The notes: generated by a model not told the origin, from the letters alone. A stretch of 6,827 nt of DNA from JBAZYK01 sp964582265 (GCA_964582265.1 CAZOQT010000046.1:1-6827); one strand, 5' to 3'; shown: positions 1-6,309, counted from the stretch's first letter. Program-made: numbers and translations.

Positions 1-644
1 GTGGCCAAATTATTTGTAAATTAAAAGGTCCGGCTTTAGAAATTTTAAAGACAGAGCGAACAATTTTGAACTTTTTACAGCGAATGTCAGGGGTCGCCAC
101 ACTTATGCACACGGCCTGCAAAATTGCTGGAAACAGTGTGTTAATAGTGCCAACACGTAAAACACTTTGGGGATTGCTCGATAAAAAGGCGTGTTTAGTT
201 GGAGGCGGTGGTACACACAGGTTGAATTTAAGTGACGCTATTTTGGTCAAGGATAATCATTTGGAAATATTGAATCATGATTTCGGTTTTTTAATAAACA
301 AAATCCTAAAGACAAATCCTCTTAAGCTTGGGCATTTTGTGGAGATTGAGGTTAATTCCAAAAGTGAAGCAGTTAAACTCGTTGAATGTTTTATAAGCAG
401 GTCTTCCGTGCCTGTTAATCCCCTATATGTGATGCTTGATAATATGAGCGTAGCAGAGGTAAAGCAGACTATTAATATTATCAAGAAAAAGGGTTGGTCA
501 AAAAATGTATTTTTTGAGGCTTCGGGTGGAATCGATTTAAAAAATATCAAGGCCTATGCCTTAGCAGGCGTAGATATAATTTCACTGGGCATGTTAACTC
601 ATTCGGCAAAAGCCCTGGATATATCCTTAGAAATCCACGCTTAA
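1..644 (+). CDS. nadC: Quinolinate phosphoribosyltransferase (NadC), 5'-truncated by window edge
   Basis: NadC converts quinolinate and PRPP to nicotinate mononucleotide, CO2 and pyrophosphate, the last step of de novo NAD synthesis, in the cytosol. The frame is open from base 3 with no stop and gives 213 residues. Family proteins are about 270-290 aa, so roughly 60-75 N-terminal residues lie outside the window. The TTG at 66 is internal, because family sequence continues upstream of it (KGPALEILKTERTILNFLQR). Family blocks in order: ER..LNFLQRMSGVAT, then VPTRKT, GGGGTHRLNL, ILVKDNH, VEIEV, VMLDNM, EASGGI and GVDIISLGMLTHSAKALDISL. These supply the Arg, Lys and His residues that bind substrate and PRPP, and the acidic metal ligands. 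The segment after TRKT reads LWGLLDKKA, lacking the usual PG.R. It ends 17 bp before the convergent HIT gene, with no obvious terminator hairpin between them. Confidence 0.96.
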   Translation, partial: GQIICKLKGPALEILKTERTILNFLQRMSGVATLMHTACKIAGNSVLIVPTRKTLWGLLDKKACLVGGGGTHRLNLSDAILVKDNHLEILNHDFGFLINKILKTNPLKLGHFVEIEVNSKSEAVKLVECFISRSSVPVNPLYVMLDNMSVAEVKQTINIIKKKGWSKNVFFEASGGIDLKNIKAYALAGVDIISLGMLTHSAKALDISLEIHA

Positions 645-661
645 ATACTGCAATGGAGAGA

Positions 662-973
662 CTAGTTCACACTTAATAGATGCAGGTGTACATGGAAAAC
701 TTCCTGTCCGGCGTTTTTGCCAACACTCATCATTAATTTGTAGTCTTCTAAATTGAACTTTTTAGCTAAATCTCTGGCAGTCATCATCATTCGACCAAAT
801 GCAGGCTCATCCAAATTTTGCATATCTTTTAAAGTAGAGATGTGCTTTTTGGGAATCACCAAAAGATGCACACGCGCTCTGGGATTAATATCATGAAAAG
901 CTATGCAAAGATCATCCTCATATTCCAGCTTAGAAGGAATTTCTTTGGCTACAATCTTGCAGAAAATGCACAT
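662..973 (-). CDS. HIT-family (HinT-like) nucleotide hydrolase/transferase, short C-terminus
   Basis: This is a 103-residue histidine-triad protein. The family hydrolyses or transfers nucleotidyl groups on substrates such as adenosine phosphoramidates and aminoacyl adenylates. The triad is H94-V-H96-L-H98-L-L, with H96 expected to be the nucleophile. N-terminal C2 and C5 (CIFC), with H44 (PKKH) and H94, match the zinc site seen in many bacterial members. The central DINPRARVHLLVIPKKH block is typical. The protein stops five residues after the last triad His, with no GGR....W tail as in common HinT proteins. This may be a natural short form; I see no continuation of the tail past the TAG. The ATG at 973 lies 11 bp after the stop of the regulator gene on the same strand, so the two are probably co-transcribed. 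No clear Shine-Dalgarno sequence is visible. Confidence 0.93.
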   Translation of the reverse strand: MCIFCKIVAKEIPSKLEYEDDLCIAFHDINPRARVHLLVIPKKHISTLKDMQNLDEPAFGRMMMTARDLAKKFNLEDYKLMMSVGKNAGQEVFHVHLHLLSVN

Positions 974-984
974 GATAATTAGAC

Positions 985-2103
985 TTAGGCCTTTTGTGAT
1001 TCATCGAGCTTATAAACCGCGCGACCAACACGAACAAATTGAGCGTTCTTTTGAAGGTTAAGAGAAATTGTGCCCTTCTTAACTTGGCGTTGCTTAAGAA
1101 CACCTTGAATAATTTCTTGTTTGGTCATTGGGCTCTTTTTGCGGAGCAGGTTTTCAATTACATCGGCAACTGTACCCTTCTTGTAACCCCATTCCTTAAG
1201 AGCGTAAAGTCCACGTCCAACTAAAACGAATTGTTCATAACGAATTAACTCATTGTGAACAGCCTGAGTTGTCACAACTTTTTTGTCAAAGCCAGACTCA
1301 GCAATCTTATTGGCGATATCAACAAAGTGAAGTGGTTGACCTGACTTCTTAAGTACAATGTAAGCTTTATCACGAATACTGCGTGGGTTAATGTGTCTCC
1401 ACATAACCAAGCCGAATCCTTCCTTAACTCTCTTAACACGCTTATCAACTTCTAAAGCAGAGGTAATCATTGGACTTACAAATTTTTTGCCACGCTCATC
1501 ACATGCGCTCATTACTTCCGCGGCGATCTTTTCATCTGGGGCTACATCACCCTTCTTATTAAGGATAGTAATACCTGTTTCAATAATCAGCTTAATATCG
1601 TCCATGCTGATTGAAGTCATGTGCCAGAATGGCTTATAGGTATTGGTCTTCTCCATCTTAGTAATGTCCTGATTGATGTTAAGCGCAAGCTTAATTATGT
1701 TTGCGTCAACTTCTTGTGAACTTAAGATGTTGTTCAAAATTTCAGCAACCAATTTATTTTCCAGCAAAATGCCACCGTGTGCGGCTAAAATTTCTTTTGC
1801 CAACTTGTTGATGATACTGAGTTTAGTATTATCAACGGTGCGGCGAAGTTTATTGAGGGCAATTTTCTCAATTTGACGAATTCTTTCTCTTGTTACTGAA
1901 AAAGCCTGGCCAATCTTTTCCAGGGTCAATTTTGGCTTGTTATCTAGGCTAAACCTTTTAACGATTACGTCTTTTTCTTTATTAGTAAGAACAAGAAACA
2001 TATCTTCAATAATCTCGCTCAAATCTAGTTTGCCAATTGGCTTTTGAGGAGCAGATGTAGACCCTGTGCCAGATGCAAATGAGCTTTGAGAGAATTGATC
2101 CAT
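985..2103 (-). CDS. Sigma-70 region 4-like DNA-binding protein with tandem winged-helix (HARE-like) repeats
   Basis: This 372-residue protein is probably a transcription regulator that acts at promoters or on RNA polymerase. Residues 1-27 are polar and look disordered. Residues about 39-88 match sigma-70 region 4: LTNKEKDVIVKRF, then LTLEKIGQAFSVTRERIRQIE, the -35-recognition helix-turn-helix. There is no region 2, so it cannot melt a -10 element like a true sigma factor. The rest appears built from winged-helix units. Two clear ones are at about 241-305, ending FVLVGRGLYAL, and 308-366, ending FVRVGRAVYKL. A third is at about 162-235, ending VKRVKEGFGLVMW, and a possible degenerate fourth at about 95-161. 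The 241-305 unit resembles the HARE-HTH domain, also found in the RNA polymerase delta subunit of Firmicutes. ATG at 2103 is the start; the preceding bases are AT-rich without a strong ribosome site. The HIT gene follows 11 bp downstream. The exact targets are unknown. Confidence 0.88.
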   Translation of the reverse strand: MDQFSQSSFASGTGSTSAPQKPIGKLDLSEIIEDMFLVLTNKEKDVIVKRFSLDNKPKLTLEKIGQAFSVTRERIRQIEKIALNKLRRTVDNTKLSIINKLAKEILAAHGGILLENKLVAEILNNILSSQEVDANIIKLALNINQDITKMEKTNTYKPFWHMTSISMDDIKLIIETGITILNKKGDVAPDEKIAAEVMSACDERGKKFVSPMITSALEVDKRVKRVKEGFGLVMWRHINPRSIRDKAYIVLKKSGQPLHFVDIANKIAESGFDKKVVTTQAVHNELIRYEQFVLVGRGLYALKEWGYKKGTVADVIENLLRKKSPMTKQEIIQGVLKQRQVKKGTISLNLQKNAQFVRVGRAVYKLDESQKA

Positions 2104-2175
2104 AAATTCGGGATTTAAAAATTTGAGAGAATTTTGATGTGAAATTTCTATTAAACGACACTTTTAGATAATAAG

Positions 2176-2204
2176 AGATTAGGCGTAAACGCTGGTAGTG
2201 TCAA
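2176..2204 (-). promoter_or_regulatory. Proximal sigma-70-type promoter for the regulator-HIT unit
   Basis: Reading the minus strand, a perfect TTGACA (2204-2199) is followed by a 17-bp spacer and TAATCT (2181-2176). The start would be near 2169, giving a leader of about 66 nt before the ATG at 2103. The spacer contains a short exact inverted repeat, GCGT-AA-ACGC (2183-2192), which could bind a protein. The -35 match and spacing are good; the -10 is weaker. Confidence 0.6.
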
Positions 2205-2267
2205 GAAAGAAATTTGATATTCACGCAAGCTTGTAGCTTTACACTTTTGCTTTTGAGAATGGGTGCT

Positions 2268-2296
2268 ATATTACATAATTATTGCATATGTGTCAA
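2268..2296 (-). promoter_or_regulatory. Distal sigma-70-type promoter for the regulator-HIT unit
   Basis: Reading the minus strand, a perfect TTGACA (2296-2291), a 17-bp spacer and TAATAT (2273-2268) form a strong match, with a start expected near 2261. It lies 92 bp upstream of the proximal promoter and points the same way, so the unit may have tandem promoters. Both -35 boxes sit in a TGTCAAG string on the plus strand. Confidence 0.6.
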
Positions 2297-2353
2297 GGGC
2301 TTTGGTCTTTCTTGATGTTTTAGCAAAATTTTAGATTTTTTTAGTTAACAATT

Positions 2354-3007
2354 TTGAGCTCTGGTGGTAGCATTCCAAGGATGAGAAATAGATCAAAAAT
2401 TAGGACCGACTGGAGCACAGATTTTGCTTATGCGATAGGGCTAATTGCCACTGATGGGAATCTATCGCCGGATGGGCGGCATATTAGCTTTACGTCGAAG
2501 GATTTTGAAATGATCGAGCATTATAAGAGTGCATTAAAATTGACGAATAAAGTTGGCATGAAGGCGCGCGGCTATGACACTGTCAAGCGATATTACGTAA
2601 TTCAGTTTGGCGATGTTAATTTTTATAGATTTTTGCTAGATATTGGTTTAACACCGCGGAAATCTAGGACGATCGGTCGTTTAAATATCCCGGATGAATT
2701 TTTTTATGATTTTTTACGAGGTTGTTTTGATGGAGATGGAACGATTGGGACAAATTGTCATCCAGAAAGCAAATACTTGCAGTTAAAAATTCGCTTTTAT
2801 TCAGGTAGTTTTGAATTCTTAACATGGTTACGAGAGATGACCAGTAAAGATGGAATAAAAGGCTATTTACTAAAAGGTAAAAGTATCTACGCTTTGAGCT
2901 TCGCTAAAAAAGACTCTATTAAATTATTAAAATTAATGTATTATAATGGCTGCAATTTGTATTTGACTAGGAAAAGAATAAAAGCTAAATATTGCATGGT
3001 GAAATGA
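2354..3007 (+). CDS. LAGLIDADG-family homing endonuclease-like protein
   Basis: This is a compact two-motif LAGLIDADG protein, expected to act as a monomeric site-specific DNA endonuclease. The first motif is AIGLIATDG (residues 27-35, acidic D34), the second FLRGCFDGDGTIG (120-132, acidic D128). Both catalytic acids are present, so it may be active. Each motif is followed by a strand-rich segment (for example RHISFTSKD and YLQLKIRFYS), as in the DNA-binding saddle. Length is 217 aa from a TTG at 2354, or 208 aa from the ATG at 2381. The ATG has AAGG directly against it and no well-spaced ribosome site, so the start is uncertain. It is not inside an intron or intein: its TGA stop (3005-3007) directly precedes the first base of tRNA-Leu. 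It is probably a free-standing mobile gene, and its strand is opposite to both flanking protein-coding units. No convincing promoter of its own is visible. Confidence 0.87.
   Translation: MSSGGSIPRMRNRSKIRTDWSTDFAYAIGLIATDGNLSPDGRHISFTSKDFEMIEHYKSALKLTNKVGMKARGYDTVKRYYVIQFGDVNFYRFLLDIGLTPRKSRTIGRLNIPDEFFYDFLRGCFDGDGTIGTNCHPESKYLQLKIRFYSGSFEFLTWLREMTSKDGIKGYLLKGKSIYALSFAKKDSIKLLKLMYYNGCNLYLTRKRIKAKYCMVK
2942..2991 (+). promoter_or_regulatory. Candidate tRNA-Leu promoter elements inside the endonuclease 3' end
   Basis: Two candidates lie within the last 70 bp of the LAGLIDADG gene. One is a perfect TATAAT (2942-2947) with only a weak -35. The other is TTGACT (2963-2968), a 17-bp spacer and TAAATA (2986-2991), which would start transcription about 10 nt before the tRNA. 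The sequence is AT-rich, so chance matches are likely. Either would let the tRNA be expressed independently of the endonuclease gene. Confidence 0.35.
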
Positions 3008-3092
3008 GCCGGGGTGATGAAATGGCAGACATGTATGCCTTAGGAGCATATGCCCAAAAGGCGTGGAGGTTCGAGTCCTCTCCCCGGCACCA
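3008..3092 (+). tRNA. trnL: tRNA-Leu, anticodon UAG, CCA encoded
   Basis: It decodes CUA and probably other CUN leucine codons. The acceptor stem is a perfect 7 bp (GCCGGGG at 3008-3014 with CCCCGGC at 3082-3088), followed by discriminator A (3089) and encoded CCA (3090-3092). The D arm uses ATG/CAT (3017-3019, 3030-3032). The anticodon stem TATGC/GCATA encloses loop CTTAGGA, with anticodon TAG at 3041-3043 and G37 as usual for leucine tRNAs. The long class II variable arm has stem GCC/GGC (3052-3054, 3060-3062). The T arm is GGAGG-TTCGAGT-CCTCT (3065-3081). There is no intron. The 5' end abuts the stop codon of the endonuclease gene. No U-tract terminator is visible in the 35 bp before the convergent methyltransferase gene. 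Confidence 0.97.
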
Positions 3093-3127
3093 AGAAAATA
3101 GGGAAAGTTGTGTTCTAGATTGAAGAT

Positions 3128-4345
3128 TTAAAGTCCATCTACTCCTGCTTTTTCTACATTACTTCTGGTAGAACTTTGAATTTCGCGTTGTTTTGCCTCT
3201 TCTGCTGATCTAGACGGCTTTTTTGTAGCACTAAAGACAAAGGTTCTTACTAGATTTTTTATTTCGTTATTTCGTAATTTGGAATTTCCAAGCCATGAGG
3301 ATAAAGTCTGTCCATCTACCAAAGGACATTCTACTGGTGGCGCATCACCATGGTTTTGAAAGTGCGGCTGGTACCATTCCATATAGTCTTCATATGTTGG
3401 TACGTAGAAATCTGCAATTCCTATAAATCCTTCTTCCCCGGCAGCCTGTTCCATTTGCTGGCAAAGTGATTTTCTTCCTAAAAAATTCATATGATGATGT
3501 GTGTAAGCTGATAAGACGATATCAGCATTTTGTACCCCTTTCGGGAGGATTTCACCATCGCCACGGTAATAATGAACTTTGGCCCTTTCTCCTAAACTTG
3601 TCTCATTTTGCTCGCTAAGTGAAAGGGCGTTGGCGGTGAATTCGCTAGGTTTATTCTCTGGATGCGATTCATACCATTCCTTAACACCATGCAGCACACC
3701 GCCTTTTAAAATCTCTTTATAATTAGCACCTTTCTCCCCCAAAAATTCCATTCCATATTCTTTCAGCATTTCATCGGGGACATTGAACCTGCCGGCGAGT
3801 GTGGCTTCCAGCACGTTAGGAACTATGTCCAAAAGCGCAACTTCAACTTTATCCAGCAATCCATGTTTATGCAGACCACGGAGCGCAAAAAGAGTTGTAA
3901 TTGCTCCACCGCAAGGGCCTATATCCACCAGCCTGATTTTATCTTTCTTTTTTAATCGATCCAGATTTTCTTCTACCCAACTTTCAAGCTGTTTAGATAA
4001 TTCATTATTTCCTTCGGAAACCCATTTATCTTCTAAATATTTTTCAGAAATATATTTTTCGTTAATGCCAGCTGGAAATCTTCTAACGTTCCCCTGTTCC
4101 AGCACTGCTGGATCCATCAAAGGATGAAGATAAAAAAGTTCTTCATCCAATTCCACAGGGGTATTGTAAACATAATCTTTTTTACTTTTTTCTTCGCGAA
4201 AAGGATTTACTCCACCCTCAAAAAACCGGGGATCAATCAGATGAGCAACCTTGCGCTGCTTTTCTGTTAAGTTTTCCGGCTTTAGCTTTAATGTCTCAAA
4301 ATCAACTAAGGTCGCTAGTGGATTTTCTGATTTTTCTGGAGTCAT
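3128..4345 (-). CDS. Class I SAM-dependent methyltransferase, third gene of an uncharacterised operon
   Basis: This 405-residue protein transfers a methyl group from S-adenosylmethionine to an unknown acceptor. The Rossmann-type core is clear. Motif I is LVDIGPCGGAIT (residues 139-150). The acidic ribose-binding position is in ALLDIVP (D173). A GDGEILP block (262-268) and NADIVLSAYTHHHMNF (273-288) correspond to motifs III-IV, and EGFIGIADFYVP (305-316) follows as a later core strand. A roughly 135-residue N-terminal extension rich in charged and aromatic residues precedes the core and may form the substrate lid. The last 30 or so residues are polar and probably disordered. The frame is open to an ATG at 4435, but that would overlap the previous gene by 68 bp and add a hydrophobic stretch. 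The ATG at 4345, 22 bp after the previous stop, is the likelier start. The HHH run is unusual. Substrate cannot be inferred. Confidence 0.87.
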   Translation of the reverse strand: MTPEKSENPLATLVDFETLKLKPENLTEKQRKVAHLIDPRFFEGGVNPFREEKSKKDYVYNTPVELDEELFYLHPLMDPAVLEQGNVRRFPAGINEKYISEKYLEDKWVSEGNNELSKQLESWVEENLDRLKKKDKIRLVDIGPCGGAITTLFALRGLHKHGLLDKVEVALLDIVPNVLEATLAGRFNVPDEMLKEYGMEFLGEKGANYKEILKGGVLHGVKEWYESHPENKPSEFTANALSLSEQNETSLGERAKVHYYRGDGEILPKGVQNADIVLSAYTHHHMNFLGRKSLCQQMEQAAGEEGFIGIADFYVPTYEDYMEWYQPHFQNHGDAPPVECPLVDGQTLSSWLGNSKLRNNEIKNLVRTFVFSATKKPSRSAEEAKQREIQSSTRSNVEKAGVDGL

Positions 4346-4367
4346 ATAGTTTAAATAAATCAATAAG

Positions 4368-5408
4368 TTATACCACGCTTTCATCCAGTGCGTAAGCCAC
4401 ATGGTCTGTATCAAATGTCGCGTCATGCTCTCCAAATAGACACTCTAAAGCCGAAAAATCCGCACGTGATAATCCCACCTTTATTGGCGCTTCTGGATTT
4501 GCAATGTTATGGTCACCGACAAGCCTCAAAGCATATCTACTTCTAACTCCCCCGAGCTGCACTTGAGCCAAAAAATTTCTGCGCATCAATTCAGCCACAG
4601 TTTTTTTCACAAAATTAGGGTTTGCAACAACACCATTCTTCCTCATACTTGAAAAAACTTCATATAATTCCCGAACCCACTCAGAAGCATTAAAGTAATC
4701 ATCACTTTTATAACGCTCTTCTGGAGACAACCTCGCTAAACCCTTTTCCTGAAAGCTTTTCAAAGCATTATCATCACTGCGTAGTTTTATCCATATATCA
4801 GCCAATGCATCCATAAGTTGAGGATGCGATTTAGGCGAAATCATTCGTGTAAAATGGCCTAATCGATCCACATCAGAGACCTTCACTTTTCCTTTAGCTT
4901 CTTCACGAACAAGTTGATAATAAGATCCACAATGCTTTTCATATGTTTTAAATTCCCGGCCATAAAGTTTTTCAACATAAGACATTTCATACATTTCATC
5001 CGGATTCCAAATGTTTAAATTATCATGCACCTTAATGGCCTCCAGTCCGAATCTTTTAATCCCAACAACAAGGATCGCATTGGCATATTTCTGATCCATT
5101 AAAGTGCCGTCCTCCATCTGCAATTTTTCACCTTGAGCCCACATATCATTATGCGACGCTGCACATTTAAATAAATTCCATAACTCCCCATCCGGCAATT
5201 GCTCCAAAGCCAATGTAACCCTAACTTCTTCAGAAATTCCACTTACGACGCAAGACGCTGTTTCGCCTGATTCAGTGTAGTCCGGAGGTTGAGACTCGGT
5301 TGATTTATGACAATTTGGCCCTGTAAGTTTAGGTAATTCATGGCAAAGCTTATCATTTGCCTGTACTGATTTCCCAAATGGTCCTTTTGATATATCCAAA
5401 GTGTTCAT
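4368..5408 (-). CDS. Protein of unknown function, second gene of the methyltransferase operon
   Basis: I do not recognise this 346-residue protein. Residues 1-58 are polar, rich in Ser, Thr, Pro and Lys, with three scattered Cys (C22, C33, C53), and probably disordered. The remainder is mostly helical and soluble, with no signal peptide or membrane segment. One stretch (HNDMWAQGEKL, then DQKYANAILVVGIKRFG) is compact and could be a domain core. Near the C-terminus, FVKKTVAELMRRNFLAQVQLGG followed by SRYALRL has the helix-then-hairpin look of a winged helix, but this is a weak reading. The frame is open to an ATG at 5459, which would overlap the upstream gene by 25 bp and code for AT-rich intergenic-like sequence. 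I therefore prefer the ATG at 5408, 26 bp after the upstream stop. No Shine-Dalgarno sequence is visible. It is probably co-transcribed with both neighbours and works with the methyltransferase. Confidence 0.75.
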   Translation of the reverse strand: MNTLDISKGPFGKSVQANDKLCHELPKLTGPNCHKSTESQPPDYTESGETASCVVSGISEEVRVTLALEQLPDGELWNLFKCAASHNDMWAQGEKLQMEDGTLMDQKYANAILVVGIKRFGLEAIKVHDNLNIWNPDEMYEMSYVEKLYGREFKTYEKHCGSYYQLVREEAKGKVKVSDVDRLGHFTRMISPKSHPQLMDALADIWIKLRSDDNALKSFQEKGLARLSPEERYKSDDYFNASEWVRELYEVFSSMRKNGVVANPNFVKKTVAELMRRNFLAQVQLGGVRSRYALRLVGDHNIANPEAPIKVGLSRADFSALECLFGEHDATFDTDHVAYALDESVV

Positions 5409-5434
5409 AGAAATTAATTTAAATAATGAAATAA

Positions 5435-6130
5435 TTAAAAAGTTGCTGACTTGGTCCACAAAGGCCGTCCCGGCAAAGCTAAAAACATTTTTAGTTCGAC
5501 CTGACTCTTCACTCCCAAAAATTCTTTTGCGAATTCTATTCCGGCAGAAAGTACTCCAGGCTTTGCGCGCACTGGATCAAACTCCCAACAAGTTGTAATT
5601 TGGTCGTTAGCATCCATCAATTTAGCAAGATAACTAATTGTAGCTGCAGCAATACCAGTACAATTAACTTTTAAATCAGGTTTTTCATCATCATTGACGT
5701 CCTCATCCAACACGCAACTTCTTCTCTTACAGGTCATACTTGGAGACATAAATCTGTGTTGCGCCTCTAATGAAAGTTCACGCCCCAAAATATCAAGCCT
5801 GCAAAGATCCTCGGTTAAGACAGAAATGTCTTGGAGCTTTACTCCATATTCTGCAGCTTTCACTTTATAAACTTCACGAATTTCAGGAACTAGATCAGCC
5901 AACTTTAAATGGTCTCTTTTTCTTCTACTGACCGAAGGATCAACAAACTGCTTCTTAAAAATTCCCGCATGATCAAAAAGAACAACAATTTTAGATGCCT
6001 TTTCTCGACACGATTTCGCGATTTTTAATGCCTCTTCAAAGGCAACCATTTGTGGTTCGATTTGGATCGAACCATCTTCCAAGCGGTTCACCCTAGGATT
6101 TCCTGCCAAGATTGAAATGCGTGAGTTCAT
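5435..6130 (-). CDS. Protein of unknown function, first gene of the methyltransferase operon
   Basis: I do not recognise this 231-residue soluble protein. It begins with a beta strand and loop, ISILAGNPRVN. A helix (MVAFEEALKIAKSCREKA) and a strong hydrophobic strand, KIVVLFDHAGI, follow. The arrangement suggests an alpha/beta Rossmann-like fold. A charged helical region (about 65-105) and a polar loop with TCKRRSC and several acids (about 137-155) come next. VNCTGIAAATISYLAKLM and a final helix close the protein. The loose resemblance to class I synthetase-like folds such as cyclodipeptide synthases was considered and not accepted. The frame extends to a TTG at 6142, but the ATG at 6130 is the better start, with a weak GAAG 6 nt before it. 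It is the promoter-proximal gene of the unit and lies divergent from the TrmB-type regulator. Confidence 0.75.
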   Translation of the reverse strand: MNSRISILAGNPRVNRLEDGSIQIEPQMVAFEEALKIAKSCREKASKIVVLFDHAGIFKKQFVDPSVSRRKRDHLKLADLVPEIREVYKVKAAEYGVKLQDISVLTEDLCRLDILGRELSLEAQHRFMSPSMTCKRRSCVLDEDVNDDEKPDLKVNCTGIAAATISYLAKLMDANDQITTCWEFDPVRAKPGVLSAGIEFAKEFLGVKSQVELKMFLALPGRPLWTKSATF

Positions 6131-6164
6131 AGTTGACTTCAATTAAGGTTTATTGCGGATTAAC

Positions 6165-6192
6165 ATCTTATCATTCATAACAAAACAGTCAA
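6165..6192 (-). promoter_or_regulatory. Candidate promoter of the three-gene methyltransferase operon
   Basis: On the minus strand TTGACT (6192-6187) is followed by a 16-bp spacer and TAAGAT (6170-6165). The start is expected near 6158, giving a leader of about 28 nt to the ATG at 6130. A TAACAA string (6178-6183 on the plus strand) lies in the spacer and also occurs in the palindrome ahead of the regulator gene. Confidence 0.5.
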
Positions 6193-6246
6193 TAAAGCTA
6201 GACACTTTTTATAGATTAACTTTGCATATAAACTCAACATTATGGC

Positions 6247-6275
6247 TTGATAATAAGCTATATAAATGCTAGAAT
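6247..6275 (+). promoter_or_regulatory. Promoter of the TrmB-type regulator gene
   Basis: TTGATA (6247-6252), a 17-bp spacer and TAGAAT (6270-6275) match the sigma-70 consensus at 5 of 6 bases in each box. The start would be near 6282, leaving a leader of about 55 nt before the ATG at 6337. It is divergent from the operon promoter, with the two -35 boxes about 54 bp apart. Confidence 0.6.
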
Positions 6276-6290
6276 AATATTAAATATGTG

Positions 6291-6309
6291 TTGTCAAATT
6301 TATTAACAA
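6291..6309 (+). promoter_or_regulatory. Imperfect palindrome, candidate operator in the regulator leader
   Basis: TTGTCAA (6291-6297) and TTAACAA (6303-6309) form an inverted repeat with one mismatch in seven and a 5-bp spacer. It lies just downstream of the predicted start of the regulator transcript, where a bound dimer could block its own expression. AT-rich sequence makes chance palindromes common, so this is only a candidate. Confidence 0.3.

Noticed and set aside
2356..2390. A tRNA-like D-arm string (AGCTCTGGTGGTAGCA) at the start of the endonuclease gene, possibly a tRNA remnant.
   Set aside because: No acceptor stem, pairing D stem, anticodon stem or T arm can be built around it, so it is most likely coding sequence or leader.
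3005..3007. TGA read as glycine, as in some Patescibacteria lineages.
   Set aside because: Reading through would run the endonuclease into the tRNA, and the long frames here contain no in-frame TGA, so it acts as a stop.
3008..3092. tRNA intron carrying the homing endonuclease.
   Set aside because: The tRNA folds completely without interruption and the endonuclease lies wholly upstream of it.
3783..4127. Plus-strand open frame of 114 codons inside the methyltransferase gene.
   Set aside because: It is antisense to clear methyltransferase motifs, has a Ser/Leu-rich shadow composition and has no family signature.
4346..4435. N-terminal extension of the methyltransferase to the ATG at 4435.
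   Set aside because: It would overlap the preceding gene by 68 bp and encode a Trp- and Leu-rich stretch unlike the rest; the ATG at 4345 fits operon spacing.
5435..6130. Cyclodipeptide synthase identity for the first operon protein, suggested by its size, an AGN loop after the first strand and an operon methyltransferase.
   Set aside because: The catalytic serine expected just before the AGN position is a leucine here, and I cannot find the conserved Tyr...Glu pair in the later helix.
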